Shown one piece after another: positions 6,448 through 14,440 of a stretch of DNA of 17,335 nt. Below the pieces are notes generated by a model. It had not been told where the DNA came from. It was given only the letters and a program-made list of their open reading frames with translations, and made no database searches. Origin of the DNA: UBA6770 sp965661115 (lineage in GTDB: Bacteria; Bacteroidota; Bacteroidia; Flavobacteriales_G; Salibacteraceae); NCBI GenBank assembly GCA_965661115.1, contig CBFICO010000049.1, positions 1 through 17,335 on the forward strand, in the 5' to 3' direction. Numbering within the stretch: the first letter of the stretch is position 1; each line of letters begins with the position of its first letter. The translations under genes were made by a program, and so were the position numbers.

Positions 6448-8661
6448 TTAAATAGATTCAATAATTGAATTTAGGGTAGTGCTAGGACGCATAATTGCGC
6501 TAGTAAGTTTAGCATTAGGGTAATAATACCCACCAATATTTACCGCACTACCTTGAACTGAATTTAGTTCTGAAACGATTTTTTCTTCATTGGCGTTTAG
6601 TCGCTCTGCCACAGAAGCAAAGTGTTCTTTCAATTCATTATCGTCGTTCTGATTAGCCAGTTCTTCTGCCCAATACATAGCCAAATAAAAGTGACTGCCA
6701 CGGTTATCAAGTTCACCAGCTTTTCTGCTTGGCGATTTTCCATTTTCTAGAAACTTGCTGGTAGCATTGTCTAATGCATTAGCTAAAACTTTTGCTTTCG
6801 GATTGTTAAAGTTTTCCGCCAAATGCTCAAGCGAAACGGCTAAAGCCAAAAATTCTCCTAATGAATCCCAACGCAAGTGGTTTTCGTTTACCAATTGTTC
6901 TACGTGCTTAGGAGCAGAGCCTCCAGCGCCTGTTTCAAACAGACCGCCGCCGTTCATAAGTGGTACAATCGAAAGCATTTTTGCACTTGTGCCTAATTCC
7001 AAAATAGGGAAGAGGTCCGTTAGGTAATCTCTCAACACATTTCCGGTAACCGAAATGGTGTCTTCACTTTTTTTGCAACGCTCTAACGAAAAATTAGTAG
7101 CATCAACAGGCGACATAATTCTGATGTCTAAACCAGATGTATCGTGATTTTGGAGATACTTTTCAACTTTTTCAATCAAGTTAGCATCATGCGCTCTGTT
7201 TTTATCTAACCAGAAAATAGCTGGGTTTCCAGTAGCCTTTGCTCTATTTACGGCAAGCTTTACCCAATCCTGAATGGGAGCATCTTTTACCTGGCACATT
7301 CTAAAAATATCTCCAGCCTCAACGGCTTGTTCCATTAGTATGTTTCCGTTTGAATCAACCACTTTCACTGTACCTGCTTCTGCCACCTCAAAAGTTTTAT
7401 CGTGAGAGCCGTATTCTTCAGCTTTTTGAGCCATAAGACCAACATTGGAAACCGAACCCATTGTTGTAGGGTCAAATGCACCATTCTTTTTACAGAAGTC
7501 AATTGTAGCCTGATATACACCTGCATAGCTGCGGTCTGGAATAACGGCTTTGGTATCGTGCAATTTATTATCCCATCCCCACATTTTTCCCGATGTTCTA
7601 ATTGCTGCTGGCATAGATGCGTCAATAATTACATCACTTGGTACGTGCAAGTTGGTAATCCCTTTATCTGAATTTACCATGGCTAAATCCGGTTGGTTAT
7701 CGTAGCAAGCTTGAACATCAGCTTCTATATCGGCTCTTTTGTCAGCAGAAAGCTCTTGAATCTTTCCTAGGACATCACCAAACCCACTTTTAGTATCAAC
7801 ACCTAGTTCAGTAAATGTATCAGCATGTTTTGCAAACAAGTCTTTAAAATAAGCACGAACCACATGACTAAAAATGATGGGGTCAGAAACCTTCATCATA
7901 GTCGCTTTTAGGTGCACAGAAAATAAAATGCCTTGTGCTTTAGCATCTGCTATTTCTTGTTCAAGAAAAGAGGTAAGTGCCTCAGCACTCATTACAGCGC
8001 AGTCAATCACCTCACCAGTGATTAATTCTGTTTTTGCTTTTAGTGTTTTTACTCCATTTGAATTGTGTAATTCAATGGCAACAGTAGTGGGAGTATCAAT
8101 TACAACAGACTTTTCCGAAGCGTAAAAATCCCCTTTGCTCATACTTGCTACGTGCGATTTTGAGTCAGCGGACCATTCACCCATTGAGTGCGGATTGTTT
8201 TTAGCGTAATTTTTTACTGCTTTTGGCGCTCGTCTGTCCGAGTTACCTTCTCTTAAAACTGGATTTACTGCGCTACCTTTTACTTTGTCGTAGCGGGCTT
8301 TTATTTCGCGTTCCTTTTCTGTTTCTGGATTTGTTGGGTATTCTGGAACATTGTAGCCCTTAGCTATTAATTCGTTTATTGCTGCATTTAATTGTGGCAT
8401 TGATGCACTAATGTTTGGCAGTTTAATAATGTTTGCCTCGGGGGTTTTAGCTAGATGACCCAATTCGGCAAGGTCGTCAGACATTTGAAGTTCGCTCGGT
8501 AAAAACTCTGGAAAAACAGATGCAATTCTAGCTGCTAGAGATATGTCTCTTGTTTCAACTTCAACGCCAGCAGCGCTAGTAAATTTTTGAACTATTGGTA
8601 AAAATGAGTAAGTAGCTAAAGCGGGAGCTTCGTCGGTTTTTGTGTAAATTATTTTAGACAT
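6448..8661 (-). CDS. icd: Monomeric NADP-dependent isocitrate dehydrogenase (IDH-II)
   Basis: A 737-residue protein, the usual length of the monomeric IDH family (about 735-745) and unrelated in size to the 400-residue dimeric enzymes. Recognised stretches are MSKIIYTKTDEAPALATYSF at the N-terminus, LPNISASMPQL (81-91), NPVLREGNSDRRAPK (133-147), and an MNGGGLFETGAGGSAPKHVE stretch near residue 600. It oxidatively decarboxylates isocitrate to 2-oxoglutarate with NADP+ and a divalent metal in the cytosol, feeding the TCA cycle and NADPH supply. It is the first gene of a tight minus-strand series (8 bases to menB). A perfect TAnnTTTG box lies 68-75 bases upstream, with a near-palindrome between box and start. 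Often named icd2 or idh. Confidence 0.97.
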   Translation of the reverse strand: MSKIIYTKTDEAPALATYSFLPIVQKFTSAAGVEVETRDISLAARIASVFPEFLPSELQMSDDLAELGHLAKTPEANIIKLPNISASMPQLNAAINELIAKGYNVPEYPTNPETEKEREIKARYDKVKGSAVNPVLREGNSDRRAPKAVKNYAKNNPHSMGEWSADSKSHVASMSKGDFYASEKSVVIDTPTTVAIELHNSNGVKTLKAKTELITGEVIDCAVMSAEALTSFLEQEIADAKAQGILFSVHLKATMMKVSDPIIFSHVVRAYFKDLFAKHADTFTELGVDTKSGFGDVLGKIQELSADKRADIEADVQACYDNQPDLAMVNSDKGITNLHVPSDVIIDASMPAAIRTSGKMWGWDNKLHDTKAVIPDRSYAGVYQATIDFCKKNGAFDPTTMGSVSNVGLMAQKAEEYGSHDKTFEVAEAGTVKVVDSNGNILMEQAVEAGDIFRMCQVKDAPIQDWVKLAVNRAKATGNPAIFWLDKNRAHDANLIEKVEKYLQNHDTSGLDIRIMSPVDATNFSLERCKKSEDTISVTGNVLRDYLTDLFPILELGTSAKMLSIVPLMNGGGLFETGAGGSAPKHVEQLVNENHLRWDSLGEFLALAVSLEHLAENFNNPKAKVLANALDNATSKFLENGKSPSRKAGELDNRGSHFYLAMYWAEELANQNDDNELKEHFASVAERLNANEEKIVSELNSVQGSAVNIGGYYYPNAKLTSAIMRPSTTLNSIIESI

Positions 8662-8698
8662 AATAGAGTTTAAGTATGGAGTAATGCATTCAATTTTA

Positions 8699-8714
8699 TC
8701 GGCTTTAAAACCGA
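8699..8714. other. Near-palindrome in the icd leader
   Basis: TCGGCTTTAAAACCGA: 14 of 16 positions are symmetric. It lies between the probable -7 box (8729-8736, minus) and the icd start, so it would fall in the 5' leader as a possible operator or small hairpin. No known site is recognised. Confidence 0.3.
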
Positions 8715-8728
8715 GTTTTCAAGGTTCG

Positions 8729-8736
8729 CAAAAGTA
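8729..8736 (-). promoter_or_regulatory. Bacteroidetes -7 box for icd-menB-queD
   Basis: The minus strand reads TACTTTTG, a perfect TAnnTTTG match, with transcription expected to start near 8722, about 60 bases before the icd ATG. No TTTG -33 element is seen at 18-21 bases; the nearest TTG is 32 bases away. The same octamer heads the riboswitch and thiolase transcripts. Confidence 0.5.
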
Positions 8737-8896
8737 TAAATAGCAGGCGAGTAATGGTCACATATGGCCAATTTCATTCCCAGATAAATTATCATTTAGA
8801 TACTCATTTAATTGAACTTTTTTTATTTGTTGCATAAATGTTTTAGAGTGATAGTGTGGGGGCTACTCTCTTTTCGTTACTTGATTGTATGTTTGA

Positions 8897-9385
8897 ATGG
8901 AAATGAAGAAGGAATACAAGAGATATCTGCAAAAGACCAATTCTAATAAACAAGGGCTGCAGCATAAATTCAAATCGCTTGGCTATCTGAAAAGTAATGA
9001 AATAGATCAAATTTTTCACGAAGGGCATGAGAAAGCGTTCAGTGAAATTGATTGTTTAGAATGCGCAAATTGTTGCAAAACTACAAGCCCAATATTTGAG
9101 CAAGACGATATTGATAGAATTGCAAAGTATCTAAATCAAAAACCAGGAGATTTTATTCAGAAATTCTTGCACATGGACGAAGATGGTGATTTTGTGCTGA
9201 ACGAGTCGCCCTGCACATTTTTAAACAAAGACAACAAGTGCAAAATTTACGATGTTCGTCCAAAAGCTTGCAGAGAATATCCGCATACCAACCGTAAACA
9301 GATGGAAGAAATATTAGATATTACCTATGAAAATGCGCTGCTTTGTCCAGCAGTGGCTAAAATTATGGGAGAGATGAATGTTTAA
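8897..9385 (+). CDS. YkgJ-family (CxxCxxCC) metal-binding cysteine cluster protein
   Basis: A 162-residue protein. Residues 53-60 form CLECANCC, the CxxCxxCC signature of the YkgJ/UPF0153 zinc- or iron-chelating family. Further conserved cysteines are Cys106 (SPCTFL), Cys115 (NKCKIYDVRPKACREYP), Cys125 and Cys150 (LLCP), giving eight in all, enough for one or two metal or Fe-S sites. The N-terminal 50 residues are a charged helix. The biochemical role of the family is unclear. ATG at 8897 or 8903 can both start it. It stands alone, diverging from icd and converging on the receiver gene with only 4 bases between stop codons. The annotation is by motif only; substrate and metal are unknown. Confidence 0.88.
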   Translation: MEMKKEYKRYLQKTNSNKQGLQHKFKSLGYLKSNEIDQIFHEGHEKAFSEIDCLECANCCKTTSPIFEQDDIDRIAKYLNQKPGDFIQKFLHMDEDGDFVLNESPCTFLNKDNKCKIYDVRPKACREYPHTNRKQMEEILDITYENALLCPAVAKIMGEMNV

Positions 9386-9389
9386 GAGA

Positions 9390-9770
9390 TTAGACGGCTG
9401 TTTTTTTTAAAAATTGGAGTTTTTCTAATGAAAGAGGTTTGGTAATAAAGCCCTTTACCGAGTGATTGGATTCGGATCGTTTTACATCTTCTGGGCTAAC
9501 GGAGGAGGTGAGCATATAAATGTGTGGTTCTAGTTCATTTCTTTCAAGGCTTAAATAATCCAGGAATTCCCAACCGTCCATTACTGGCATATTTATATCT
9601 AAGAATATTATTTCTGGCACCACCTGATCGTTGGTAAGGTATTTCTGAAAAACTTCTTTTCCGTTTTCGGCTACTACCAAATCGTCGGTTACTTCAATTT
9701 TTTGAATCATTTTAGAGTTGATTAAGTTTTGAATTGGATCATCGTCAATGAGTAAGGTTCTTTTTATCAT
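9390..9770 (-). CDS. Stand-alone response-regulator receiver domain (CheY-like)
   Basis: A 126-residue protein that is nothing but a receiver domain. It has the acidic pair Asp9-Asp10 (LLIDDDP), the phospho-acceptor Asp58 (IIFLDINMPVMDGWEF), Thr88-Ser89 (YMLTSS) and the Lys111-Pro112 switch (FITKPLSL). It would be phosphorylated by a histidine kinase and act through protein contact, since there is no output domain. Single-domain receivers of this type are common in Bacteroidota beside, or working with, hybrid kinases. No kinase is in the window, so its pathway is unknown. It has its own leader, divergent from the cobalamin riboswitch transcript. Confidence 0.95.
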   Translation of the reverse strand: MIKRTLLIDDDPIQNLINSKMIQKIEVTDDLVVAENGKEVFQKYLTNDQVVPEIIFLDINMPVMDGWEFLDYLSLERNELEPHIYMLTSSVSPEDVKRSESNHSVKGFITKPLSLEKLQFLKKTAV

Positions 9771-9803
9771 ATCATGGCAGAGTATCGGTAACTCAATCGT
9801 AAA

Positions 9804-9811
9804 CGAAAGTA
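9804..9811 (-). promoter_or_regulatory. Candidate -7 box for the receiver gene
   Basis: The minus strand reads TACTTTCG, 7 of 8 to TAnnTTTG, 33 bases from the ATG at 9770. No clear -33 element. Weak. Confidence 0.3.
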
Positions 9812-9841
9812 ATTTTAAAAAGTTCCAGTTTCTTTTAAACT

Positions 9842-9871
9842 ATTGTAAACAAACTCAAAACTGTACTTTTG
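9842..9871 (+). promoter_or_regulatory. Promoter of the cobalamin-riboswitch operon
   Basis: ATTG (9842-9845), an 18-base spacer, then TACTTTTG (9864-9871), a perfect Bacteroidetes -7 box with an acceptable -33 TTG. The expected transcription start, near 9876-9879, coincides with the first base of helix P1 of the riboswitch, which supports both calls. Confidence 0.65.
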
Positions 9872-9875
9872 TTGC

Positions 9876-10044
9876 GTTGTTGGTTTTGTTCTGTAATTCA
9901 ACAGAATAAATGAAAAGGGAATTTGGTGAAAATCCAAAACTGTTCCCGCAGCTGTAAGGTTCGTAAAGAGCTTTCGACCACAGTCACTCCAGTAGAATGG
10001 GGGAAGACACGAAAGTGAACCGAGTCAGAAGACCTGCCAATAGC
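9876..10044 (+). ncRNA. Cobalamin (vitamin B12) riboswitch
   Basis: Conserved blocks of the class appear in order: GAAAAGGGAAT near 9912, GGTGAAAATCC (9925-9935), ACTGTTCCCGCAGCTGTAA (9939-9957), CCACAGTCACTCC (9978-9990), GGGAAGACACGAAAGTGAAC (10001-10020), and the 3' B12 box with GAGTCAGAAGACCTGCC (10022-10038). P1 can form between GTTGTTGG (9876-9883) and CCAATAGC (10037-10044) with G-U pairs. It would sense adenosyl- or another cobalamin and repress the genes below when B12 is plentiful. It is followed after a few bases by a terminator-like hairpin and the first start codon. Confidence 0.97.
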
Positions 10045-10051
10045 TATTTTT

Positions 10052-10095
10052 GAAGGTGTTCTTCGGGATAAAGACGACCTTGAACTTTTTTATTT
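10052..10095 (+). terminator. Terminator-like hairpin, expression platform of the riboswitch
   Basis: AAGGT (10053-10057) pairs with ACCTT (10077-10081), and TCTT just inside pairs with AAGA across a small internal loop. The stem is followed by GAAC and a T-rich run (10086-10095) that ends 4 bases before the ATG at 10100. Its place directly after the aptamer suggests transcription attenuation, though blocking of the start region is also possible. The stem is imperfect. Confidence 0.5.
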
Positions 10096-10099
10096 CTAA

Positions 10100-11608
10100 A
10101 TGAAAACAACAGTTTTAAGCTGCCTTTCACTGGTGGTGATGTTTAGCGCTCAAGCTCAAACCGTATCAGATTTTGAAACAGTATTATCTGGAAATGACAC
10201 TATTTGGAACGGATCGGACCAAAGCGGTGGATTTGTAGATGGTGCTGCTTATTTTTTTAACGATTACAACACGGATTGGGGAAGTTGGAGTGGCTTTTCG
10301 GTTTCCAAAACAACAGATACTCTAGCGCAAAACTGGTCTAATCAATATGCTTCAATAAGTGGGGCTGGAGCTCATAATAGCTCAGCTTATTCAACGCTGT
10401 ACTCTGAATCTACTGTTATGTTCACGCATTCTGCCAATGGCGATTCGCTTTACGGATTAATGATTAATAATTCCACTTACACTTACCTAACACTGCTAAA
10501 CGGTGACAATTTTGCTAAAAAGTTTGGTGGCGCTTCAGGAAACGATCCTGACTTTTACACCGCTACTTTTTACGGATATGATGCCAATTTGGAATTAACC
10601 GATTCGGTGGTTTTTTATTTGGCAGATTATCGAGATGCCAATAATGCTAATGATTATATCGTAAAAGACTGGACTTGGGTCGATTTGAAGAAGCTTGGTA
10701 AAATCCGTTATTTAGATATAGCTTTTAATTCAACAGACAAAGGACAATTTGGTATCAATACGCCTACTTATGCATGTATAGATAGTCTTGTCTATAACAA
10801 CAGCAGCAATCAGTTTCAGCCTCTTGCAGCTTATTTGTACAAGCGAGTTGGTTTTAACGCGGCACCTAGAAATTTCAATACATTAGAGTTTGCAGTCAAC
10901 CCCGGTAGTAGCCTAGATTCACTTACTACAAGTATTGTGGTGCACCCTTCAAACGGTACTGCTAATGTTTTGTCCGATTCTATTGTTTCATACGAGCCAG
11001 ATAACGGTTTTAATGGTGTAGATTCTGTTTGGTTTAGCCTCTGTAACCAACATGGTTTGTGCGATACAGGTTTAATTCAGATTATTGCAAACGATGCTCC
11101 CATTGCAAATATTGATACACTGACTTACGGTTCGGATGGAGTTGTAACTATTGATGTTTTGGCTAATGATGTGGATGAGAAAAAAACTGACTTGAGTATA
11201 AGTTTGTTGGACACCGCTAAAAATGGCAAAGCTTCAGTTGTAAACAAAGAGGTTGAATACATATCCAATAATGGCTTTTTAGGTCAAGATACACTGTCGT
11301 ATTTAGTTTGTGATCTGTTTGGGGAGTGCGATACTGGATTTATGTACATAACCATAAAAAACGAAGTTGGATTGGAATACCAAGTGTTGAATCAAATAAA
11401 AGTCTATCCAAACCCTACCAATGGCCTTCTTACAATTGATGGAATAAACAAAAGCACTCAAATAACCTTAACCGATATAAACGGTCAGATTATGTCATTG
11501 CAAGTGAACGGTAATGTGGTAAGTATTGAAGAGCTAAAGGCAGGGATTTATTTTATGAACCTTCAAAGTGAGGGTAATCTGCAGGTACAACGAATTATTA
11601 AAAATTGA
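10100..11608 (+). CDS. T9SS-exported DUF4465 / Ig-like protein, probable surface B12-uptake component
   Basis: A 502-residue protein. Signal peptide about 1-20 (ends SAQAQ, no lipobox). DUF4465-like domain about 30-235, with the hallmark stretch YFFNDYNTDWGSWSGFSVSK (51-70) and SNQYASISGAG. Two Ig/cadherin-like repeats follow (about 245-330 and 333-420), each ending in a short pattern: CNQHGLCDTG (315-324) and CDLFGECDTG (404-413), with two Cys that may pair. A T9SS type A sorting domain (about 428-502) contains IKVYPNPTNG and ends QRIIKN. It should cross the outer membrane by T9SS and be anchored or released. DUF4465 proteins often occur in Bacteroidota cobalamin loci, and being first gene under the B12 riboswitch supports B12 capture; binding is inferred. 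It overlaps the next gene by 4 bases. Confidence 0.85.
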   Translation: MKTTVLSCLSLVVMFSAQAQTVSDFETVLSGNDTIWNGSDQSGGFVDGAAYFFNDYNTDWGSWSGFSVSKTTDTLAQNWSNQYASISGAGAHNSSAYSTLYSESTVMFTHSANGDSLYGLMINNSTYTYLTLLNGDNFAKKFGGASGNDPDFYTATFYGYDANLELTDSVVFYLADYRDANNANDYIVKDWTWVDLKKLGKIRYLDIAFNSTDKGQFGINTPTYACIDSLVYNNSSNQFQPLAAYLYKRVGFNAAPRNFNTLEFAVNPGSSLDSLTTSIVVHPSNGTANVLSDSIVSYEPDNGFNGVDSVWFSLCNQHGLCDTGLIQIIANDAPIANIDTLTYGSDGVVTIDVLANDVDEKKTDLSISLLDTAKNGKASVVNKEVEYISNNGFLGQDTLSYLVCDLFGECDTGFMYITIKNEVGLEYQVLNQIKVYPNPTNGLLTIDGINKSTQITLTDINGQIMSLQVNGNVVSIEELKAGIYFMNLQSEGNLQVQRIIKN

Positions 11609-12585
11609 AACAGCTAGTTTTAACATACGCTTTGCTAAGTGCAGGTGCCTTTGGTTTTGCTCAAGGACCGTATGCGCCACATGCCGAAGCAACAGGAACA
11701 GATGCCATCTGGTTCGAAAATGAGCTGTTTGTTTCGTGGGTATCGTCTATTGAATTGGTGCGCGGATACAAAGACTTGGCAAACAAATCAATAGGGAAAG
11801 TAAATTTTGGAACGCCTGAAGACGCACTTGGAACCAGCGATAAATCTGCTGTAAGTCTTGGAGACAGTGGAGTAGCGGTGCTAACTTTTAATGGCTGGGT
11901 ACTGAATAAACCAGGAGCTGATTTTGCGGTTTTTGAGAACAGTTTTAATAACGATTTTCTGGAGTTAGCTTTTGTTGAGGTTAGTAAAAATGGAGTGGAT
12001 TATGTTCGATTTCCTTCTCATAGCTTAACAGCAGGCATCTCGCAAATTGGTTCTTTTGATGCATTGGATGCTTCAAACCTTAACAACTTGGCAGGTAAGT
12101 ATAAGGTGCAATACGGCACTCCATTCGATTTGGACGATGTTGGACTCGATTCGGTGAAGTATATCCGCATTGTGGACGTTGTGGGTTCTATTAACCCTTC
12201 AATTGCTTCCAAAGACAGTAAAGGGAACATTATCAACGACCCTTACCCGACAGATTTTCAGAATAATGGATTTTATACTGGCGGTTTCGATTTGGAGGCT
12301 GTGGGGTTAATTCATTACGAAGGTGAAATCTTTTTAGGTAGTAGAGAAATCAATGCGTACAGCTCAAACCTCAATGTTTATCCAAATCCGGCTATTGATT
12401 TTATTCATCTAAATGTTTCAGAGTCTGGCGTTTTAAAACTATTCAATAATCAAGGGGAAGTTGTATTGGAAAACAAGGTTAACGAGCAAGAGCGCATCTC
12501 TTTAAACAATATTCCTGCAGGAGCATATCTGCTTCAGTTTAATGGTCAAAATCGCAATGCAATTCAACGGTTGTTGGTTCAATAA
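11605..12585 (+). CDS. T9SS-exported protein of a B12-locus-associated family, function unknown
   Basis: A 326-residue protein. Signal peptide about 1-20 (ALLSAGAFGFAQ), a mature domain about 22-240, and a T9SS type A sorting domain about 252-326 (LNVYPNPAIDF, C-terminus IQRLLVQ). The mature domain has a striking core, PGADFAVFENSF (103-114) then FLELAFVEVSKNGVDYVRFP (118-137), and later GTPFDLDDVGLDS and GGFDLEAVG. I recall this pattern from exported proteins near cobalamin receptors in other phyla but cannot name a Pfam family. The many Asp/Glu in short turns suggest a calcium-binding beta-sandwich (inference). The start is TTG at 11605 inside a TTGA overlap with the upstream stop; no in-frame Met follows for the whole N-terminal region, so TTG is favoured. 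A role in B12 capture is inferred only from the operon. Confidence 0.8.
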   Translation: MKQLVLTYALLSAGAFGFAQGPYAPHAEATGTDAIWFENELFVSWVSSIELVRGYKDLANKSIGKVNFGTPEDALGTSDKSAVSLGDSGVAVLTFNGWVLNKPGADFAVFENSFNNDFLELAFVEVSKNGVDYVRFPSHSLTAGISQIGSFDALDASNLNNLAGKYKVQYGTPFDLDDVGLDSVKYIRIVDVVGSINPSIASKDSKGNIINDPYPTDFQNNGFYTGGFDLEAVGLIHYEGEIFLGSREINAYSSNLNVYPNPAIDFIHLNVSESGVLKLFNNQGEVVLENKVNEQERISLNNIPAGAYLLQFNGQNRNAIQRLLVQ

Positions 12586-14440
12586 AATTTGGTTTAGCTT
12601 GCTAATAATGGCTATGTGCCAAGTAGCAATTGGACAAATCAGTTTGGATTCCATTCAGCACTTAAAGCCAATTGCTATTGAGTCTAGGCTAGAGCCAGAT
12701 CCAGTTTTTACCACTACAATTTTAGATTCGACCATATTGCAGCTTGGAGCCAATTTGTCCTTAGATGAAATATTAAAATTTCAAACTAACTTATACATAC
12801 GCGACTACGGAAGTGGGGCGTTAAGTACCATAGCTTTTAGAGGTTACAATTCAAGGCATACAGCAGTGCTTTGGGAAGGAATGCCTATTTCCAGTAGCAT
12901 GAATAAGTCCTTCGACGGCGCATTAATGCCTTCCATTTTAGCGGATGATATTTCAATTCATTACGGTGCAGCTGGAATGATAAATGGGGCAGGCGGTTTG
13001 GGTGGTACCATTAGTTTTGGCACAAATCCAGTCTTCGGAAAAGGAGATCAACTACAACTTAGGCAGGCAATTTCTTCTATTAATAATGCTTCAACGGGTA
13101 TAAAGTATGTCGTTTCAAAAAAACGATTTTATAGTTCTACAGCATTGAATTCTAGCTATGGTGAAAATGTATTCAGCTACGAAAATCCGAACGGAAAAGA
13201 GGTGAAAACCGAACGAATGAGCGGAGCTGGTTACGAGGTTTTTACAGGTCAGCAAAAATTGTACTGGAAAACCAAAAGAAATACCGTTTTTGGATGGAGT
13301 AATCTTGTTCAGCTCTCTAAACGCAATTTACCACATACGACTTTTCAGCAGGGAGTTGTTGAGTCGCAAGGTGACAATACTATCAACTCCAGCCTCTCCT
13401 TACTTACCTATTGGAAAAACGTTAAAATCAAAGCCAATTTAGGTGGGAGGATTGTTGCTCAACAATATAAAAACAAAGGCATAGGAATAGCTGATGTTGG
13501 TAGAGAGCAACAACTATTTGCTCAGCTCAGATTTCTGTACGAACCCATTAAAGACTTAGAGTTGGAAAATGCTCTGATTTACAGCGTTGCCTCTGCAGAA
13601 CATCCAGCATACAACGGTTGGCAAAACCAACTTGATGCGCAGCACATCGTTCGGGCAACTTATCAATACAATTCCTTTTTATTTCACGGGTTAATTAAAT
13701 CTCAGGTTATTGACGATAATGTTTTTCCTGTATTACCGAGCGCAGGGGCAAAATGGAACTCAAAAAGTAAGTGGTTGATTGTTAAATCAAACGCGGCATA
13801 TCACGCTATGGCTCCATCTTTAAACGATTTGTATTGGAGCGTAGGAGGAAACCCCGATTTGCTACCCGAACGCGGATTTACGAGCGAGTTTACTGTATTA
13901 TCGGAGCGGGATACCGGGTTCAATTATAGCTTTACCGGTTTTTGGAGCAGCATAGAAGACTGCATTTTATGGGAACCTACAAGCGTTGGTTTGTGGAGTG
14001 CTTCTAACATTTCAGAAGTAGAAAACACGGGTTTTGAAGCCGCTTTAATGTACTTTAAACCGCTAACCAAAACTTTGTTGCTTAATGTACGCACCAATTA
14101 TACCTTTAATCAAGCACTTGATTCCAGTGGAAATCAGTTGGCTTACCTACCGGCACACAGAGTAGCTTTTAATGGCTCTTTAGCCTATAAGCAGTTGCGA
14201 ATAAGTTATAGTCACCGATTTAATGATAGACGCTATTTAAACGCTGAAAATACCGCTTATTTACCTTCTTTTTTTAATGCGATGTTGGGGCTGAATTATA
14301 CCTTTAAAATGGAAAAAGGAACCAGCTTAGAACTGGGTTGTTTTGTACACAATTTATACAACGAACCTTATCAAGAAATTGCAAATAGACCAATGTCGAA
14401 TCGATTTTTTAATTTTTCTTTAAAATTAAGTAAATCATGA
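12542..14440 (+). CDS. btuB: BtuB-like TonB-dependent outer-membrane receptor for cobalamin
   Basis: A 632-residue receptor of BtuB-like size, with no N-terminal carboxypeptidase-like extension. Signal peptide to about residue 32 (FSLLIMAMCQVAIGQ), a possible TonB box near KPIAIES (42-48), plug domain about 55-160 (LDEILKFQTNLYIRDYG, TIAFRGYNSRHTAVLWEGMP, then YGAAGMINGAGGLGGTISF), then a beta-barrel to a final strand, RFFNFSLKLSKS. It imports a bound substrate across the outer membrane with TonB-ExbBD energy. Cobalamin is inferred from the riboswitch and the BtuG-like gene that overlaps it by 4 bases (ATGA). The ATG at 12542 overlaps the previous gene by 44 bases; ATG at 12557 (29-base overlap) is an equally possible start. 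Receptor class very sure; substrate likely. Confidence 0.9.
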   Translation: MVKIAMQFNGCWFNKIWFSLLIMAMCQVAIGQISLDSIQHLKPIAIESRLEPDPVFTTTILDSTILQLGANLSLDEILKFQTNLYIRDYGSGALSTIAFRGYNSRHTAVLWEGMPISSSMNKSFDGALMPSILADDISIHYGAAGMINGAGGLGGTISFGTNPVFGKGDQLQLRQAISSINNASTGIKYVVSKKRFYSSTALNSSYGENVFSYENPNGKEVKTERMSGAGYEVFTGQQKLYWKTKRNTVFGWSNLVQLSKRNLPHTTFQQGVVESQGDNTINSSLSLLTYWKNVKIKANLGGRIVAQQYKNKGIGIADVGREQQLFAQLRFLYEPIKDLELENALIYSVASAEHPAYNGWQNQLDAQHIVRATYQYNSFLFHGLIKSQVIDDNVFPVLPSAGAKWNSKSKWLIVKSNAAYHAMAPSLNDLYWSVGGNPDLLPERGFTSEFTVLSERDTGFNYSFTGFWSSIEDCILWEPTSVGLWSASNISEVENTGFEAALMYFKPLTKTLLLNVRTNYTFNQALDSSGNQLAYLPAHRVAFNGSLAYKQLRISYSHRFNDRRYLNAENTAYLPSFFNAMLGLNYTFKMEKGTSLELGCFVHNLYNEPYQEIANRPMSNRFFNFSLKLSKS

